DNA of 6,630 nt, taken from the NCBI GenBank assembly GCA_964505995.1, contig CAZDLB010000095.1, positions 1-6,630 of the forward strand, given 5' to 3'. The position numbers were made by a program, and so were the translations under genes. Under the pieces are notes generated by a model. The model made no database searches, was not told the origin of the DNA, and saw only the letters and a program-made list of their open reading frames with translations. Shown one piece after another: positions 5,921-6,630 of this stretch (positions within the stretch are counted from its first letter, which is position 1; each line of letters starts with the position of its first letter). This stretch comes from JAJRVH01 sp964505995 (GTDB taxonomy: Bacteria > Pseudomonadota > Zetaproteobacteria > Mariprofundales > Mariprofundaceae).

Positions 5921-6630
5921 GGCACGATGACCGGCGAGCCGAGCTGATCGATGCTCTGCTGCTGGATCACGCTCGCAGGCGCCGAGTCCTCGCCGCCATC
6001 ACCCTGTTTCCTGCGCCGGCCCTCGCTGCTTAAGCCGACATCCAGGATGAATGCCTCCAGCCAGGCCTCGGGAATGGCCACCGGACGCTGGATGCGCCCC
6101 GATGCCGCTCGCGCATAAAACCCCTTGTCCAGCATGACCTCGGGGCTGGCCGCGGCACTGAGCGCCACGCGCCCTTCGACCAGCGCCACATGATCGGCGG
6201 CGATTTCCGACTGCGCCAGGATGTCCGTACCGCGCACCCCGATCAGCACCGTGCGCAGGCGAACCTTGTACTCGGCATCGGCCCGCTTGAGCTTTTCGAC
6301 GATGAATCGCGCCCGTCCCTGCAGCAGGTCCAGCAGCGCCCCGATCAGGCCTCCGTCGGCCCGCACCGCGTAGCGCTCGATCACGGCCTCGGCCCGGCTT
6401 CCCATCTGCATGCTGCTGCCGTCGGCAAAACGGATACGGATGCGCGAGGACTCCCCGGTGCGGACATGCTCACCGACGTGCACGGCCATGCCGATGGCAG
6501 CCGGCTGCCATGCCCCTTCGCGGCCGATCTCGGCCTGCCCCTTGATGTATTCGACCGTGCCGGCGGCATCGGCCGCCAGCGCCTGGCCGGAGACGCACAG
6601 CCCCAGCCCGAATAGCATCCATCGGATCCC
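5914..6630 (-). CDS. Exported FecR-domain protein, start probably outside the window
   Basis: The frame is open to the window edge. Counting from ATG 6618 it has 234 residues, with a hydrophobic signal LFGLGLCVSGQALA and a likely signal peptidase cut at ALA/AD (after residue 15). The upstream in-frame residues G-I-R-W supply a basic residue that the short signal lacks, so the true start may lie just outside. The FecR domain covers about 20-135: VEYIKGQAEIGREGAWQPAA, then VGEHVRTGESSRIRIRFADG with SMQMG, and the typical VLIGVRGTD (124-132). Unlike E. coli FecR there is no cytosolic anti-sigma segment, so it is a soluble periplasmic FecR-domain protein and not an evident sigma-factor regulator. 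The C-terminal tail (about 190-234) is polar and rich in Q, S and G. It overlaps the ribosome-binding site of the following lipoprotein gene. Confidence 0.88.
   Translation of the reverse strand, partial: GIRWMLFGLGLCVSGQALAADAAGTVEYIKGQAEIGREGAWQPAAIGMAVHVGEHVRTGESSRIRIRFADGSSMQMGSRAEAVIERYAVRADGGLIGALLDLLQGRARFIVEKLKRADAEYKVRLRTVLIGVRGTDILAQSEIAADHVALVEGRVALSAAASPEVMLDKGFYARAASGRIQRPVAIPEAWLEAFILDVGLSSEGRRRKQGDGGEDSAPASVIQQQSIDQLGSPVIVPR

Overview
The window is about 6.6 kb of GC-rich bacterial DNA with ordinary housekeeping and regulatory genes on both strands. It carries a leucyl aminopeptidase, a CRP-type regulator with an intact cAMP pocket, a PilZ protein, a bacterial tRNA-Leu with encoded CCA, an outer-membrane-type lipoprotein and a radical SAM protein. 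Together these suggest a Gram-negative proteobacterium, most likely a gammaproteobacterium. That placement is inferred from protein resemblance only. A run of exactly 100 N (5069-5168) marks a scaffold join in a draft or metagenome assembly.

Left part (1-2063, minus strand): a PilZ-domain protein is followed about 100 bp later by pepA, with a strong hairpin just past the pepA stop. No other gene is visible in the first 111 bases.

Middle part (2064-3403, plus strand): tRNA-Leu(UAA) is followed, behind an extended -10 promoter, by a DUF190 (PII-like) gene. The DUF190 gene overlaps the start of a CRP/FNR-family regulator by 8 bases. The regulator keeps every main cAMP-contact residue of E. coli CRP that I could align, and its recognition helix is CRP-like. 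The two genes look like one translationally coupled unit.

Right part (3444-6630, minus strand): an exported FecR-domain protein, whose frame stays open at the window edge, is followed 7 bases later by a lipoprotein with a carboxypeptidase-regulatory-like beta domain. The assembly gap cuts the lipoprotein. Beyond the gap lies an exported-looking beta-rich segment, probably the rest of the same protein, and then a radical SAM enzyme that converges on the regulator gene.

I see no CRISPR array, insertion sequence, phage gene or defence system. The points most worth a second look are the DUF190-CRP pair and the FecR-lipoprotein cell-surface unit with its unresolved, possibly repeat-containing gap.
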